From: Populus alba
Taxonomy: Eukaryota > Streptophyta > Magnoliopsida > Malpighiales > Salicaceae
Direction of reading: 5' to 3'
NCBI RefSeq assembly: GCF_005239225.2
Contig: NC_133293.1
Location: 14,414,333 to 14,478,332, forward strand
Length of the DNA stretch: 64,000 nt
Shown here: positions 39,370 to 50,954 of the stretch, piece by piece
Numbering within the stretch: position 1 is the stretch's first letter
Layout: every line of letters starts with the position of its first letter
Program-made: the position numbers and the translations under genes
The notes under the pieces: generated by a model
Database searches by the model: none
Seen by the model: the letters and a program-made list of their open reading frames with translations, nothing else
Told to the model about the DNA's origin: nothing

Positions 39370-41601
39370 ATGTCGAATTCCTCCAACTACTACTCTTCCC
39401 TGCTGAAACTTTGCTGCGAAACCCGAAACCAAACACAAGCCAAGAAGCTCCATTGCCTCATAATCAAGTCCTTAACAAACCCAGAAACCTTTCTCTATAA
39501 CAATCTCATCAACGCTTACGGTAAATTAGGCAATATAACCTATGCACGCCATGTGTTTGACAAAATGCCTCAACGTAACTCATTTTCATGGAACACCATG
39601 CTTTCTGCTTATTCGAAATCTGGGGATTTATCAACAATGCAAGAGATCTTTAGTATCATGCCAAATCGAGATGGGGTCTCTTGGAACTCGCTTATTTCTG
39701 GGTATGTGTGTTATGGCTCATTCGTGGAGGCTGTTAAAGCTTATAACTTGATGATGAAAGATGGAGTTTTTAATTTGAACAGGATTACATTTTCTACTAT
39801 GCTTTTGTTGGTGTCGAATCAAGGGTGTGTCGATTTGGGTAGGCAGATTCATGGGCAGATTGTGAAATTTGGGTTTGGGGCTTATGTTTTTGTAGGGAGT
39901 TCTTTGGTGGATATGTATGCTAAAATGGGTTTAGTTTCTGTGGCAAGTCAGGTTTTTGATGAGGTTCAAGAGAGGAATGTGGTGATGTATAATACAATGA
40001 TTACAGGGCTTCTGAGATGTGGGATGGTAAAGGATTCGAAGAGGCTGTTTCATGGTATGAAGGAAAGAGATTCCATTTCCTGGACAACGATGATCACAGG
40101 GCTTATACAAAATGGACTGGAGGCCGAAGCTATGGATTTGTTTAGAGATATGAGGCAAGAAGGGATGGCGATGGATCAGTATACGTTTGGTAGTGTGTTG
40201 ACTGCATGCGGGGGGCTTATGGCTTTGAAAGAGGGAAAGGAAATTCATACTCTTATAATTAGGAGTGGATATAACCATAATGTCTTTGTTGGCAGTGCTC
40301 TCGTTGACATGTATTGCAAGTGTAGAAGTGTACGATATGCGGAAGCAGTGTTCAAGAGAATGGCAAATAAGAATGTTGTATCATGGACTGCTATGTTAGT
40401 GGGTTATGGCCAGAATGGGTTCAGTGAAGAAGCTGTCAGGGTTTTTTGTGACATGCAAAGAAATGGGATTGAGCCAGATGATTTCACTTTAGGAAGTGTT
40501 ATTAGCTCATGTGCAAATCTAGCTAGCTTAGAAGAAGGTGCACAATTTCATAGTCAAGCCCTAGTTTCTGGGTTGATTTCTTTTATAACAGTCTCCAATG
40601 CGCTCATTACTTTGTATGGTAAATGTGGAAGTATAGAAGATTCCAATCAGCTGTTTGATGAAATGAGCTTCAGGGATGAGGTTTCTTGGACTGCTTTGGT
40701 TTCAGGATACGCACAATTTGGAAAAGCCAACGAGACAATTGATTTATTTGAAAAAATGCTGGTCCAAGGTTTAAAACCTGATGCTGTTACATTCATTGCA
40801 GTCCTCTCAGCATGCAGTAGAGCGGGGTTGGTGGAGAGAGGACAACAGTATTTTGAATCAATGCTGAAGGACCATGGAATAATTCCTTTTTCTGATCACT
40901 ACACCTGCATGATTGACCTTTTTGGTCGAGCAGGAAGGTTAGAAGAAGCCAAAAATTTTATCAACAAGATGCCTTTCAGTCCTGATTCAATAGGTTGGGC
41001 AACTTTGCTGAGTTCTTGCAGACTTTATGGCAATGAGGAAATCGGCAAATGGGCAGCCGAGTCTCTTCTAGAACTAGATCCCCAGAACCCTGCAGGCTAT
41101 ATCTTGCTCTCCAGCATCTATGCTGCTAAAGGAAAATGGAGCAATGTGGCCCAACTAAGGAGAGGAATGAGAGAAAAGGGAGCAAGAAAGGAACCAGGAT
41201 TCAGTTGGATCAAGTATAAAAGCAAAGTTTATATTTTCTCCGCAGATGACCAGTCAAGTCCCTTTTCTGATCAGATATATGCTGAGCTGGAGAAACTAAA
41301 CCACAAGATGATAGAGGAGGGGTATGTGCCAGATGCAAGTTCAGTTCTTCATGATGTTGAAGATTCAGAGAAGATGAAGATGCTTAACCACCATAGTGAG
41401 AAGCTTGCTATTGCTTTTGGGTTATTATTTATTCCCCATGGCCTTCCTATACGAGTGGTAAAAAATCTGCGGGTGTGTGGGGATTGTCACAATGCAACTA
41501 AATATATTTCCAAGATTTCTCAGAGAGAGATACTTGTAAGAGATGCTGTCAGGTTTCATTTATTTAAAGATGGAACATGTTCATGTGGAGATTTCTGGTG
41601 A
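39370..41601 (+). CDS. PLS-class pentatricopeptide repeat protein with E and DYW domains, 743 aa
   Basis: Organelle RNA-binding protein, closest in my reading to Arabidopsis At1g68930 (annotated mitochondrial). It is a single exon, as is usual for PPR genes. Residues about 40-560 are back-to-back P, L and S repeats, seen as recurring blocks such as NVVSWTAMLVGYGQNGFSEE and DMYCKCRSV. An E region follows with PGFSWIKYKSKVYIFSADD. The C-terminal DYW domain has the deaminase-like zinc motif HSEKLAIAFGLL (about residue 675) and CGDCHNATK (about 702), and ends CSCGDFW, a variant of the usual DYW triplet. Such proteins direct C-to-U editing or cleavage of single organellar transcripts; the target is not known here. 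The frame is uninterrupted over 2.2 kb, and the ATG at 39370 opens with MSNSSNYYSSLLKLC, similar to its homologue. Confidence 0.93.
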   Translation: MSNSSNYYSSLLKLCCETRNQTQAKKLHCLIIKSLTNPETFLYNNLINAYGKLGNITYARHVFDKMPQRNSFSWNTMLSAYSKSGDLSTMQEIFSIMPNRDGVSWNSLISGYVCYGSFVEAVKAYNLMMKDGVFNLNRITFSTMLLLVSNQGCVDLGRQIHGQIVKFGFGAYVFVGSSLVDMYAKMGLVSVASQVFDEVQERNVVMYNTMITGLLRCGMVKDSKRLFHGMKERDSISWTTMITGLIQNGLEAEAMDLFRDMRQEGMAMDQYTFGSVLTACGGLMALKEGKEIHTLIIRSGYNHNVFVGSALVDMYCKCRSVRYAEAVFKRMANKNVVSWTAMLVGYGQNGFSEEAVRVFCDMQRNGIEPDDFTLGSVISSCANLASLEEGAQFHSQALVSGLISFITVSNALITLYGKCGSIEDSNQLFDEMSFRDEVSWTALVSGYAQFGKANETIDLFEKMLVQGLKPDAVTFIAVLSACSRAGLVERGQQYFESMLKDHGIIPFSDHYTCMIDLFGRAGRLEEAKNFINKMPFSPDSIGWATLLSSCRLYGNEEIGKWAAESLLELDPQNPAGYILLSSIYAAKGKWSNVAQLRRGMREKGARKEPGFSWIKYKSKVYIFSADDQSSPFSDQIYAELEKLNHKMIEEGYVPDASSVLHDVEDSEKMKMLNHHSEKLAIAFGLLFIPHGLPIRVVKNLRVCGDCHNATKYISKISQREILVRDAVRFHLFKDGTCSCGDFW

Positions 41602-42519
41602 TATGCTTCTGTTACAGTTCAAAGCTGTGTGAACAAGATTAAAACCCAGCATGCACCAGAGGTTAACCGAGATCAAGATTTTTTGTGAAGTGGGACCGTG
41701 ATGATGCCTGCTTTGCAGGAGTATCACTAAAGTTCTTGAGGAATCCTTTTCTCTATCAAGGATTCTAGAAGAATGTCTTTATTATCTTGAAAAAATCAAG
41801 GATCAGTGATAGTAAAAACTGCTGGTATGTCTAAACTTAAGCTACATTTTTTATATCTTATTTAGTTCCATTTACCATGCCATGGATGTTATTCTCATGC
41901 ATGTGACTCTAATGTCATCTATGTCCCATCCCCTTCTTCTATGCATCATAAGTTCTATGACATCACACACACACACACCAAAATCGAGCAGAAGTGTATG
42001 GCACAAAACTCTAAGTGGGATTCAGAAAGTATTGTCAGCTCCAAGTTGTAGCTGATAGTTCCATGTATCATCGATTTTACTTTGTTAGTGAAAAAACTGT
42101 TACATTGATCAAACTAGTGAGGCTGAGAATTACCATATAGCTGTCTATCTTTCTTAAGACACTTAATAATAACATTGCACCTCCATTTATCTGATTAAAT
42201 CAATAAATAGATTCATTTGGGTTGAGAGCAGATCCTGAACTGTGTTATTAGCAGGTCTGCAGAACTCAATTTGAAATTTTTTCTAGACATGCCATACAAA
42301 GCAACAACCCACATCTGTGACAAAAGAATCAGTAAATTATTAGGGTGGTATATCACTGCTGCATCATGGAGTCTCTCTGGGCTCGCACGCTGACAACAAG
42401 AAGTTACCTTTCAGAAATGAAATAATAAAGAAATAGGAGTATTTCCCATTTTGGAATCGGAAGGAATATAAATATACAAAAGGTAAATCTGAAGAACACA
42501 TGGATGATGAGGACAGACT
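41602..42519. other. Spacer between converging PPR gene and peroxiredoxin-like pseudogene
   Basis: 3' UTR of the PPR gene, then non-coding DNA with a short CA run near 41966-41980. Nothing else is seen. Confidence 0.6.
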
Positions 42520-43690
42520 TCATTCATCTTGCTGTGATGTTTTGATGGACTCCTCTTGATTTTGTTGCTGGTTCTGCATCAGGTTGAATAGAAGCTGGTT
42601 AAAGTGAAAAAAGAAAAAAAGGCATGATAGATGGCAACCTCAGTATGGGATTAGAGAAGCTAAGAAACCCGCAACTTGCTACATATGTCAATTACTTCAG
42701 CTACAGGAGCCCAATCACCAAAGTTCCTTTCAATAAACTGATAAGCTATGCCACTCTTATCCCTTCCAACTATAAAGAGGCCACCCTTTATTTCACCTTC
42801 TCCTTTGAAGTTTCGATCAATTCCCATAGCTTTTGCACGCTTGTAATTTGCAATAGCTCGGGGGTTGAAAATAAATCCTGATATAAATTTGTCCTTAAGC
42901 AGCCGCCCACCATCAAGAGCTTTGAAGAACTCCATACTCCTATCGAAGAGCACAACACCACCCCAATATCGAGGCCAGAAGTCTTTTACCAGCAGGCCAA
43001 CAATAGCACATCAATTTTCCAGAGAGAGAGTTGATTAGATTGTGAAGCTGAAATTCTCTGGATACCTCTGACTCTATATGTTCATGGAGAACTGCAAATA
43101 ATCGAATTCCCAGTGCATCAAAATGGGTTTTTAGGCATAAAGCTGGTGAGCTTCAGCCCTGCACATGATGCACCTGTTTTGAAATTCACAAGTAAAAGAA
43201 ATGTCAATGTCATTGCATAAAGGACAGCTGACCATTCTTGAAAGTTGATTTATCCATGTTATTGGGTAGCTGTAAGACATTCAAGTTTAAATATTTTTCA
43301 GTACCTATTGAATGAGGTTTTGATTTCTTAAGTTTCCCACTTGTTACCCTCTCATCCAATTGTTATGTGTGATTACACTAATAAACTCATACAGTTTGCA
43401 AATATGTGTTATATCACACAAGTTTAGCTGATAAAGCAAGGCTATCTACACGAAAGCCACAACAAAGCAGAATACAGGTGTTTACCCAGGTCGCCTGATG
43501 CAAAGGATTGCAGCTGGTTTATCTGGCCATAATTCTACAGCCTTCATTGGAGGAGTCTTGGTTTTCACCAAATGCTCCATCCCAATCTTATACTCTGGTG
43601 TTAGTTTCTGAACTGAGATGTTTTCAATAGAAGAATAAGGGGCAACACTGTCAACTACTGGAGGAGGTTGTACACAACCACATGCTCTGA

Positions 43691-43695
43691 GCTCA
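43691..43695. repeat. Target-site duplication, left copy
   Basis: GCTCA directly before the left LTR, identical to 53104-53108. Confidence 0.93.
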
Positions 43696-45848
43696 TGTAA
43701 TGTTTCTAAATTAATAAGATAGGATTTTACAACAAAGCCCTTGGAGGCTTAAAAGTTGGAATAAATGAATAAGGGGTATTATGGTAATTGAACAAAAATT
43801 GATAAATATAAATAGGAAGTAAAAAAAAAAAAAAAAAAAAAAAAGGGAAAGTGATCTGAAATTAGAGAGCAGAACCGTGAGAGAGAAGAGAGAAAGAAGA
43901 AGAAGAGAAAAGAAGGGAAAATAAGGGAAAAAGGAAGAGATTTGGAGGAAATAAGTGGAAAAGGTAAGATTTAGGTTGTTTAATATGTATAATATGTTAA
44001 TTAAGCTTTAATTTCAGTTTTGATGAATGTTAGGGTTTTGAGAATTTGTGTTTTGGTTTAAATTGATGAATTAAATTGAAGGTTAAGGGTTGATTGTTGT
44101 GTTTAATTGATGATTTAGTTGATTATGGAAGATTGTGATAATTTTGAGTTATGAATTGTGTAAATGGTGAATTTGTGTTAGAAATCAGGGGATAACAGTA
44201 GTTGATCTGTTGAAATTCTGGGTTTGAGGTTGAAGATGACGAAAATTCAATTTGGTCCCTCAATTTCCGAAAATTACAGTTTAGTCCCCGAACTTTGGAA
44301 AATTACAAATTGGTCCCTGGAGCATATTCCGAGATTCTGAACAGAATAACATATGAATTATGGACATAATTACTGTATAGATAAGATAATTTCAAACTTT
44401 CAATTTAGTCCTCCAATTTGACAAAAAGTACGATTTGACCCTAAAAATTTAGTAAAATTTCAGAATGATCCCTGAAGCATAATGATACATCCTGGGCAGA
44501 ATTGAGGATTAATTGAGGTCAGAATTTCAGTATATTCATGGATTTATGACAAATTTCAGTTTGGTCCTCCATTTGATAAAAGTTACAATTTGGCCCTAAA
44601 CTATGGAAAAATTCCAGATTAGTCCCTAACTGTAATATTAGCTTTTGCAGATTAGTTTGATGAATAATTAAGGGTTACTTAGTGAATTATTATCAATTTT
44701 ATTAGTTGTTTTTATTATGGATTAGATTTTGGGAAAAACCGTTAGATTTTGGGTTTTTGAGAAAATTAACTAATTAATTTAAAAACATATAGGGCTATGG
44801 AATACACCCTTAGTTAAGTGTATTAAATAGGTTAAATGCTCTTTCGAGTCGTTTTTGAATATGTCTCCTTTGTATTCAGATAATCCTGATATTCTACCGG
44901 CAGGACGTCAGTAGAATTTCCTTCGGTTTCAGCTTGTGTGTGTTGTTTGCTTTTGAGTCAGGTGAGTGGATAATTTTCCATATGCATGAGAAATACTATA
45001 AATATTTGATTTGTTAATATGAATTGGATCATGCTTCTTGATAATATATATTGATTATCATCCTTGTTATGATAAAGCATGATCAATTATTGAATCTGAA
45101 TTTTTGATATGAACCAGTATGTATTTTGAAGTGAATTCTGAATTGATGCTCCTCATTTGATTGATGTCATGAGTTGAGCTTTGAGATATGAATATGTTTG
45201 TTTGATTATGATTATGAACCTATGGTATGTCAGTCAGAATACCCATGCTAACAGGGTAGTGTTAGTCTTTGTGCACATCGTATCTGAACCCTAGTTGGTC
45301 GGGGGAGACACCAACCTGTGTGGACTGATCATCCAACAGTACGGAGCCTCATGCTCATTGCATTTTGATTTTCTGACGAGTTCTACCATATGATATTCTT
45401 GTTATGGCCTATTTGATAAACCTTCGTATAAGAACTAAAGCCATACTTGTATATATATTTCTCATTGCTATATTACCTCGTGTGTGTATATTGAACGTTA
45501 TCTACTCACTGAGTTGTTGAACTCACCCTCTCATTATTTATCATTTTCAGGCTTATAGCTTGATAGCAGGTCACTTTTGTTGAATCTTCCGAACCTGCTT
45601 TTTGGTTGTAATTTGTACCTTCCTTTTATGTCAAGTTAGTGCTCCAAAACTATGAAATTATATTAACTCTTGTATTAGACAATCGAATTATGTTATGAAG
45701 TTAGTTTGTTGTTTATGCTGCGTTGAACAACTCTGATTGAGTTTTGAAGGATAAGATTGTATGTAAGTTTGGGTTCGCATAGGTTTGGAACCTTGGAGGG
45801 GAACCTTGCCTATGTGCCGGTCATGGATCCGGGATTCGGGTCGTGACA
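43696..45848 (+). repeat. Left LTR of the gypsy element
   Basis: Starts TGTAATGTTTC and ends TCGTGACA. It contains a poly-A run at about 43818-43842 and repeated phrases of the type aatttggtccct/gtttagtcccc between 44250 and 44630. Matches the right LTR along its full length. Confidence 0.96.
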
Positions 45849-45852
45849 AACT

Positions 45853-45864
45853 TGGTATCAGAGC
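45853..45864 (+). other. Primer-binding site (initiator Met tRNA)
   Basis: TGGTATCAGAGC, four bases after the left LTR; this is the standard plant tRNA-iMet primer site. Confidence 0.93.
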
Positions 45865-46070
45865 TTTAGGTTAAAGAAACAATAATATAATTAATTTCAT
45901 AATAAGTGGAGCATTAGGATCCGTATTGTCTTGTTTGTTGTTTTTGGAATTTTAAATTCTCATCAAGTATGTCTTCTTCCTTGTGATAGATATGCTTTCC
46001 TATAATTCTGTGATAATCATCATGCTATTGTTCCAGCATGACTTAAGTGCTCTCACTTTTATTTTAGGAA

Positions 46071-46829
46071 ATGTCGAGGAATAGACGAACAACTGATACT
46101 CTTAGGGTAGATGATGATCAAGATGATGTCCCTATTATGCAGTTGATAACTGCAAGACAGAGAAGGAGGCGTGGTGCAACTGTGCCTCAACATGTTGATG
46201 AGGTACCTCCACCAGTGGAGGAAGAGCCTCAGGAAATAGAAGAGGAAGATATGGTTGATGAAACAGGTGTGGGGGTAGCTGACCCTGAGCCTGTTACAGA
46301 TGTTCAACAACTTAGCCAGGTTGTGCAGACTTGGATAGAGTTTACTATGGAGAGAGACAGAATGAGGGATAGAGATGTACCCTCGACATCCCACACTGTT
46401 CAGGGAGTTAATGTGCCATTGGATGCTTTTATGAAGTTGGCACCTCCTATTTTTACTGGGATAGACAGTTCAGAGGATCCTCAGAGGTTCCTAGATGACA
46501 TTTGGCGACGATGTAAAGCTTTGGGATGTACAGACCACCGAGCTGTGAGTTTGGCATCGTTCAGGTTGGAAGGAGATGTGGCAATCTCTTGGTTTGAGTC
46601 TAGGGAAAGAGCAAGACCAGTAGAGACTCAGTGGACATGGAAGGAGTTTAGCTCCATGTTCTTGGACAGGTTTCTCCCTCAGAGCATCAGGGATGCTCGA
46701 CTTTATGAGTTTGAGAGGCTATCTCAGGGGAGCATGACAGTGGATGAGTATGATCTGAAGTTCACTCAGCTGTCTAGGTATGCAGAACATCTTCTACCCA
46801 CTGAGGTGGAGGGTGAAGAGATTCATTAG
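46071..46829 (+). CDS. Gag region of the gypsy polyprotein, frame-broken at its end
   Basis: Starts at the ATG at 46071 after an untranslated leader. Residues 1-110 are acidic and polar; the retrotransposon Gag core follows ([44 protein letters not shown]). The frame runs into TAG at 46827-46829, while the natural continuation ([18 protein letters not shown]) lies in the next frame and overlaps from 46780. The break coincides with a GGG run near 46808-46810. Normally Gag and Pol of this lineage are one open frame, so this is a lesion or a sequence error and not a normal frameshift site. Confidence 0.9.
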   Translation: MSRNRRTTDTLRVDDDQDDVPIMQLITARQRRRRGATVPQHVDEVPPPVEEEPQEIEEEDMVDETGVGVADPEPVTDVQQLSQVVQTWIEFTMERDRMRDRDVPSTSHTVQGVNVPLDAFMKLAPPIFTGIDSSEDPQRFLDDIWRRCKALGCTDHRAVSLASFRLEGDVAISWFESRERARPVETQWTWKEFSSMFLDRFLPQSIRDARLYEFERLSQGSMTVDEYDLKFTQLSRYAEHLLPTEVEGEEIH

Positions 46830-49800
46830 AGGACTCAAATCCTCTATGTATATGGTATTGGCGCCACAAGTGTTTCCATCCTACTCCTCAGCTGTTGATA
46901 GTGCCAGATTGCTAGAGGCGCGTGAAATAGAGGACATGACTGTTGGCCAGTCTAAGAGGCCTAGAGATGAGGGTCAGTCTTTTAGGCAACAGGGAGTAAG
47001 TGCAGGTCCGTTTAGGGGTCGAAGTGGTCGTCAAGGCTCATGGGTTCAGAGAAGGTTTAGACAGAGACCGTCAGGTAGTGGCTCAAGTGGTCAGAGTGGC
47101 AGTAGTGGTACCCAGAGTTTAGTTCAGACTGCACCTCGTAGTTCATTTGTTTCACCTGGGGATAGTTCTTCGTGTCAGCACTGTGGAGGAGGTCATAACA
47201 GTGCAGAGTGCTACAGAAGAACTGGAGCTTGTTTTAGTTGTGGCCAGATAGGTCATAAGATCAGAGAGTGCCCGAGGAGACAGTTGTCCACTTCAGGGTT
47301 ATCTGCTTCAGTCCAGCATCCTATTCAGGCACCATCGACGAGCCAGTCTGTGGCTCATGGGGGTAGAGGTTTTGGTGGCCGTGGTCAAAGAGGTCGGGGT
47401 GCAGGTGATAGAGGTCAGATACAGCAGGGTCAGGGGCATGCTAGAGTTTTTGCCTTGACTCAGCAGGATGCTCAGGCATCCAACACAGTTGTTTCAGGTA
47501 TTCTTCCTGTTTGCTCTTTTGAAGCAAAAGTTTTGTTTGATACGGGTGCAACTCATTCGTTTGTGTCCCCATATTTTGCCATGAGGTTAGATAAACAACC
47601 AACCTTGTTAAAATCCCCCATTTCAGTCTCCACTCCCTTGGATGAGTTAATATTAGTAAAGTATGTGTATCTGGATTGTGAAATAGAGATTGGAGATAAG
47701 ATCTTTATGGGAGACTTAAATGTCTTAGATATGGTTGATTTTGATGTGATTTTAGGAATGGATTGGTTGGCTAAGCATAGGGCTTCGGTAAATTGTTGGG
47801 GTAAGAAAATAATGTTTGATCTAGATCAAGAAGTTGGGTTGGTATTTCAAGGAGATAAGATTGAGTCTCCATCAATTATGTTGTCGGCTATCTCGAGGAA
47901 AATGGCCCGAAAAGGGGTACAGTGCTACCTAGCATATATAGTGGATGTAGAGAAAGAAGTTTCCCAGTTAGAGGAAGTCCCTATAGTAAGAGAGTTTATC
48001 GATGTCTTTCCTGATGACTTACCTGGATTGCCTCCGTATAGGGAGATTGAGTTTTGTATTGATTTGGTTCCGGGCACTGAACCAATATCAATGGCACCAT
48101 ATAGAATGGCGCCAGCAGAATTGAGAGAGTTAAAGGAGCAGCTGCAGGATTTATTGGATAAAAAGTTCATTCGACCAAGTGTGTCCCCTTGGGGAGCTCC
48201 GGTGTTGTTTGTGAAGAAGAAAGATGGGTCATTGAGGTTGTGTATAGATTATAGGCAATTGAATCGGGTGACAGTTCGAAATAGATACCCACTCCCTCGT
48301 ATAGATGATTTGTTTGATCAGTTACAGGGAGCTCAATTCTTTTCTAAGATCGATCTTCGATCTGGGTATCATCAGTTGAGGATTAGGGAGGAGGACATTT
48401 CAAAGACAGCTTTTAGAACTCGGTATGGTCATTATGAGTTTTTAGTGATGTCTTTTGGGTTGACGAATGCACCAGCGGCTTTTATGGACTTGATGAATAG
48501 AGTGTTTGGCCAATTTATTGATCGATTTGTGATAGTTTTTATTGATGATATTTTGGTGTATTCGAGGTCTAGAGAGGAGCATGAGCAACATTTGAGAATG
48601 GTGCTTCAAACTCTGCGAGATCATCAGTTGTATGGCAAGTTCTCAAAGAGTGAGTTTTGGTTGGAGAGTGTAGCATTTCTTGGGCATGTAGTGTCAAGGA
48701 ATGGGATTGAGGTTGATCCTCAAAAGATTGAAGCAGTTAAGCAGTGGCTTAGGCCTACTTCGGCGACAGAGATTAGAAGTTTCTTAGGTTTGGCCGGCTA
48801 CTATCGGAGGTTTGTGGAGAACTTTTCTCGGATTTCTGCACCATTGACCAAGTTAACGCAGAAAAATGTTAAGTTTCAGTGGTCTGAAGCTTGTGAGAAA
48901 AGTTTCTTAGAATTGAAGGAGAGATTGACTACAGCGCCTATTCTAGCAGTACCATCAGGTTCTGGTGGTTACACAGTGTATTGTGATGCTTCGAGAGTGG
49001 GGTTAGGATGTGTTCTAATGCAACATGGCAAGGTTATTGCCTATGCTTCACGGCAGCTGAAGAAGCATGAACAGAACTATCCTACACATGATTTAGAGAT
49101 GGCGGCTGTAATTTTTGCTTTGAAGATTTGGAGGCACTACTTGTATGGTGAAACTTGTGAGATCTTTACAGATCACAAGAGTTTGAAATACATCTTTCAG
49201 CAGAGGGATCTAAACCTGAGGCAGAGAAGATGGATGGAATTACTGAAAGATTATGATTGTACCATACAGTACCACCCGGGTAGGGCAAATGTAGTTGCCG
49301 ATGCTTTGAGTAGAAAGTCATCAGGGAGCTTAGCTCATATTCAGGAAGTACGAAGACCTCTAATTAGGGAGCTGCATGAGTTAGTGGATGAAGGAGTCAG
49401 ATTTGATCTTAGTGAAGCTGGAGCAATGATTGCTCATTTTCAGGTTAAGTCAGATTTGTTTGATAAGATAAAAGCAGCTCAGAAGAAAGATGATTCACTA
49501 CTCAGGATTAGAAATGAGGTTGAGCAGGGTAAAGCTGCAGGTTTTGTGATTGGTGATGATGATGTGCTGAGATATAGGGATAGGCTTTGTGTACCTGATG
49601 TTGATGATCTGAGGAGAGAATTGATGATAGAGGCACATCAGACAGTTTACACAATGCATCCAGGTTCCACCAAGATGTATAAAGATCTTAAGGTGTGTTA
49701 TTGGTGGAATAGGATGAAGGCTGATGTAGCAGATTTTGTCTCTAGGTGTTTGACCTGTCAGAGGGTAAAGGGTGAACACCAGAAACCTCCTGGATTGTTG

Positions 49801-50535
49801 CAACCATTGTTGATTCCAGAATGGAAGTGGGAGAGGATCACAATGGACTTTGTGACAGGATTGCCTAGGAGTCAGGAGGGTTATGATTCGATATGGGTGA
49901 TTGTTGACAGGTTGACAAAATCAGCCCATTTTCTGCCAGTTAAGATTACTTATGGATATGCAAAGTTGGCGGAATTGTTTATTAGCGAGATTGTACGGTT
50001 GCATGGAGTGCCAATCTCGATAGTGTCTGATAGAGGTCCACAGTTTACATCGCGGTTTTGGGTGAAATTTCAAGAAGCTATGGGTACTAAGGTGCAGTTG
50101 AGTACAGCTTTTCACCCTCAGACAGACGGTCAGTCTGAGAGGACTATTCAGACCTTGGAGGATATGTTAAGGGCTTGTGTTATGGATTTTGGAGTTAGTT
50201 GGAGTAAGTTCCTATCATTAGTGGAATTTGCTTACAACAACAGTTATCAGGCTAGCATAGAGATGGCACCTTATGAAGCTTTGTATGGCCGAAAGTGTAG
50301 ATCACCGGTTTGTTGGTTTGAGATTGGTGAGAAGAAGCTAATGGGACCGGAGTTGATTCAGATTACCTCAGAGAAGATTGAGGTAATTAGAAAGAAGCTT
50401 CAAACAGCTCAGAGTAGACAGAAAAGTTACGCGGATAGAAGAAGGCGTGACTTAGAGTTTTCAGTCGGTGATGTGTGTGTTCTTAAAAGTATCACCTACA
50501 AAAGGAGTATTCAGTTGGGAAGAAAGACAAGTTGA
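46780..50535 (+). CDS. Pol region of the gypsy polyprotein (zinc knuckle, protease, RT, RNase H, integrase)
   Basis: Open for 1251 codons. The reading proper takes over just after the Gag break. Order: end of Gag; CCHC zinc knuckle [14 protein letters not shown] (about residues 151-164); aspartic protease [12 protein letters not shown] (about 252); reverse transcriptase with [12 protein letters not shown] (about 583); RNase H with [12 protein letters not shown] (about 730); integrase with an H2C2 zinc finger ([10 protein letters not shown] to CLTCQ), and DDE-core segments [19 protein letters not shown] and [10 protein letters not shown]. The order RT-RNase H-integrase defines Ty3/gypsy. The frame ends early at 50535, after a shift at the AAAA run near 50487; the last part of integrase and the chromodomain continue in other frames to 50954. 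Confidence 0.94.
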   Translation: MQNIFYPLRWRVKRFIRGLKSSMYMVLAPQVFPSYSSAVDSARLLEAREIEDMTVGQSKRPRDEGQSFRQQGVSAGPFRGRSGRQGSWVQRRFRQRPSGSGSSGQSGSSGTQSLVQTAPRSSFVSPGDSSSCQHCGGGHNSAECYRRTGACFSCGQIGHKIRECPRRQLSTSGLSASVQHPIQAPSTSQSVAHGGRGFGGRGQRGRGAGDRGQIQQGQGHARVFALTQQDAQASNTVVSGILPVCSFEAKVLFDTGATHSFVSPYFAMRLDKQPTLLKSPISVSTPLDELILVKYVYLDCEIEIGDKIFMGDLNVLDMVDFDVILGMDWLAKHRASVNCWGKKIMFDLDQEVGLVFQGDKIESPSIMLSAISRKMARKGVQCYLAYIVDVEKEVSQLEEVPIVREFIDVFPDDLPGLPPYREIEFCIDLVPGTEPISMAPYRMAPAELRELKEQLQDLLDKKFIRPSVSPWGAPVLFVKKKDGSLRLCIDYRQLNRVTVRNRYPLPRIDDLFDQLQGAQFFSKIDLRSGYHQLRIREEDISKTAFRTRYGHYEFLVMSFGLTNAPAAFMDLMNRVFGQFIDRFVIVFIDDILVYSRSREEHEQHLRMVLQTLRDHQLYGKFSKSEFWLESVAFLGHVVSRNGIEVDPQKIEAVKQWLRPTSATEIRSFLGLAGYYRRFVENFSRISAPLTKLTQKNVKFQWSEACEKSFLELKERLTTAPILAVPSGSGGYTVYCDASRVGLGCVLMQHGKVIAYASRQLKKHEQNYPTHDLEMAAVIFALKIWRHYLYGETCEIFTDHKSLKYIFQQRDLNLRQRRWMELLKDYDCTIQYHPGRANVVADALSRKSSGSLAHIQEVRRPLIRELHELVDEGVRFDLSEAGAMIAHFQVKSDLFDKIKAAQKKDDSLLRIRNEVEQGKAAGFVIGDDDVLRYRDRLCVPDVDDLRRELMIEAHQTVYTMHPGSTKMYKDLKVCYWWNRMKADVADFVSRCLTCQRVKGEHQKPPGLLQPLLIPEWKWERITMDFVTGLPRSQEGYDSIWVIVDRLTKSAHFLPVKITYGYAKLAELFISEIVRLHGVPISIVSDRGPQFTSRFWVKFQEAMGTKVQLSTAFHPQTDGQSERTIQTLEDMLRACVMDFGVSWSKFLSLVEFAYNNSYQASIEMAPYEALYGRKCRSPVCWFEIGEKKLMGPELIQITSEKIEVIRKKLQTAQSRQKSYADRRRRDLEFSVGDVCVLKSITYKRSIQLGRKTS

Positions 50536-50954
50536 GTCCTCGATTCATTGGACCGTATGAGATTCTGGAGAGAGTTGGGGTAGTTGCTTATAGGTTAGCA
50601 TTACCACCAAACTTGTCTGCTATCCATCCGGTATTTCATGTTTTCCATGTTTAAGGAAATATATGTCAGATCCATCACATGTATTAGAGGTTTCATCCCA
50701 TTGACTTGAGGGATGATATGGTTTATGAGGTGCAACCGGAAGCTATAGTTGACCGACAAGTGAGGAAGCTTAGGTCGAAGGATATAGCTTCAGTGAAAGT
50801 GAAATGGAAAGGCCATTCACGTGAGGAAGCGACATGGGAGCTCGAGGATAAGATGCGTGAGGAGTATCCTCATCTTTTCGATAATCTCGGTAAGTATTCA
50901 ATCTTTTCTATTAAGTTTCGAGGACGAAACTTTTATAAGGTGGGGAGATTGTAA
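50536..50954 (+). pseudogene. Frame-broken C-terminal end of Pol with chromodomain-like segment
   Basis: [20 protein letters not shown] and HPVFHV are read in one frame up to 50654. KYMSDPSHVLEV follows in another, and DLRDDMVYEVQPEAIVDRQV plus the chromodomain block from about 50790 in a third. The shifts fall at T runs (near 50640, 50652 and 50691). The third frame stops at 50952-50954, just inside the right LTR. Confidence 0.85.
50937..50949 (+). other. Polypurine tract
   Basis: AAGGTGGGGAGAT directly before the right LTR; primes plus-strand synthesis in LTR elements. Confidence 0.85.

Noticed and set aside
46780..46829. Gag/Pol overlap as a programmed frameshift
   Set aside because: Chromovirus polyproteins of this type are normally a single frame; the break sits in mid-Gag at a G run, with no slippery heptamer, so a lesion or error is more likely.
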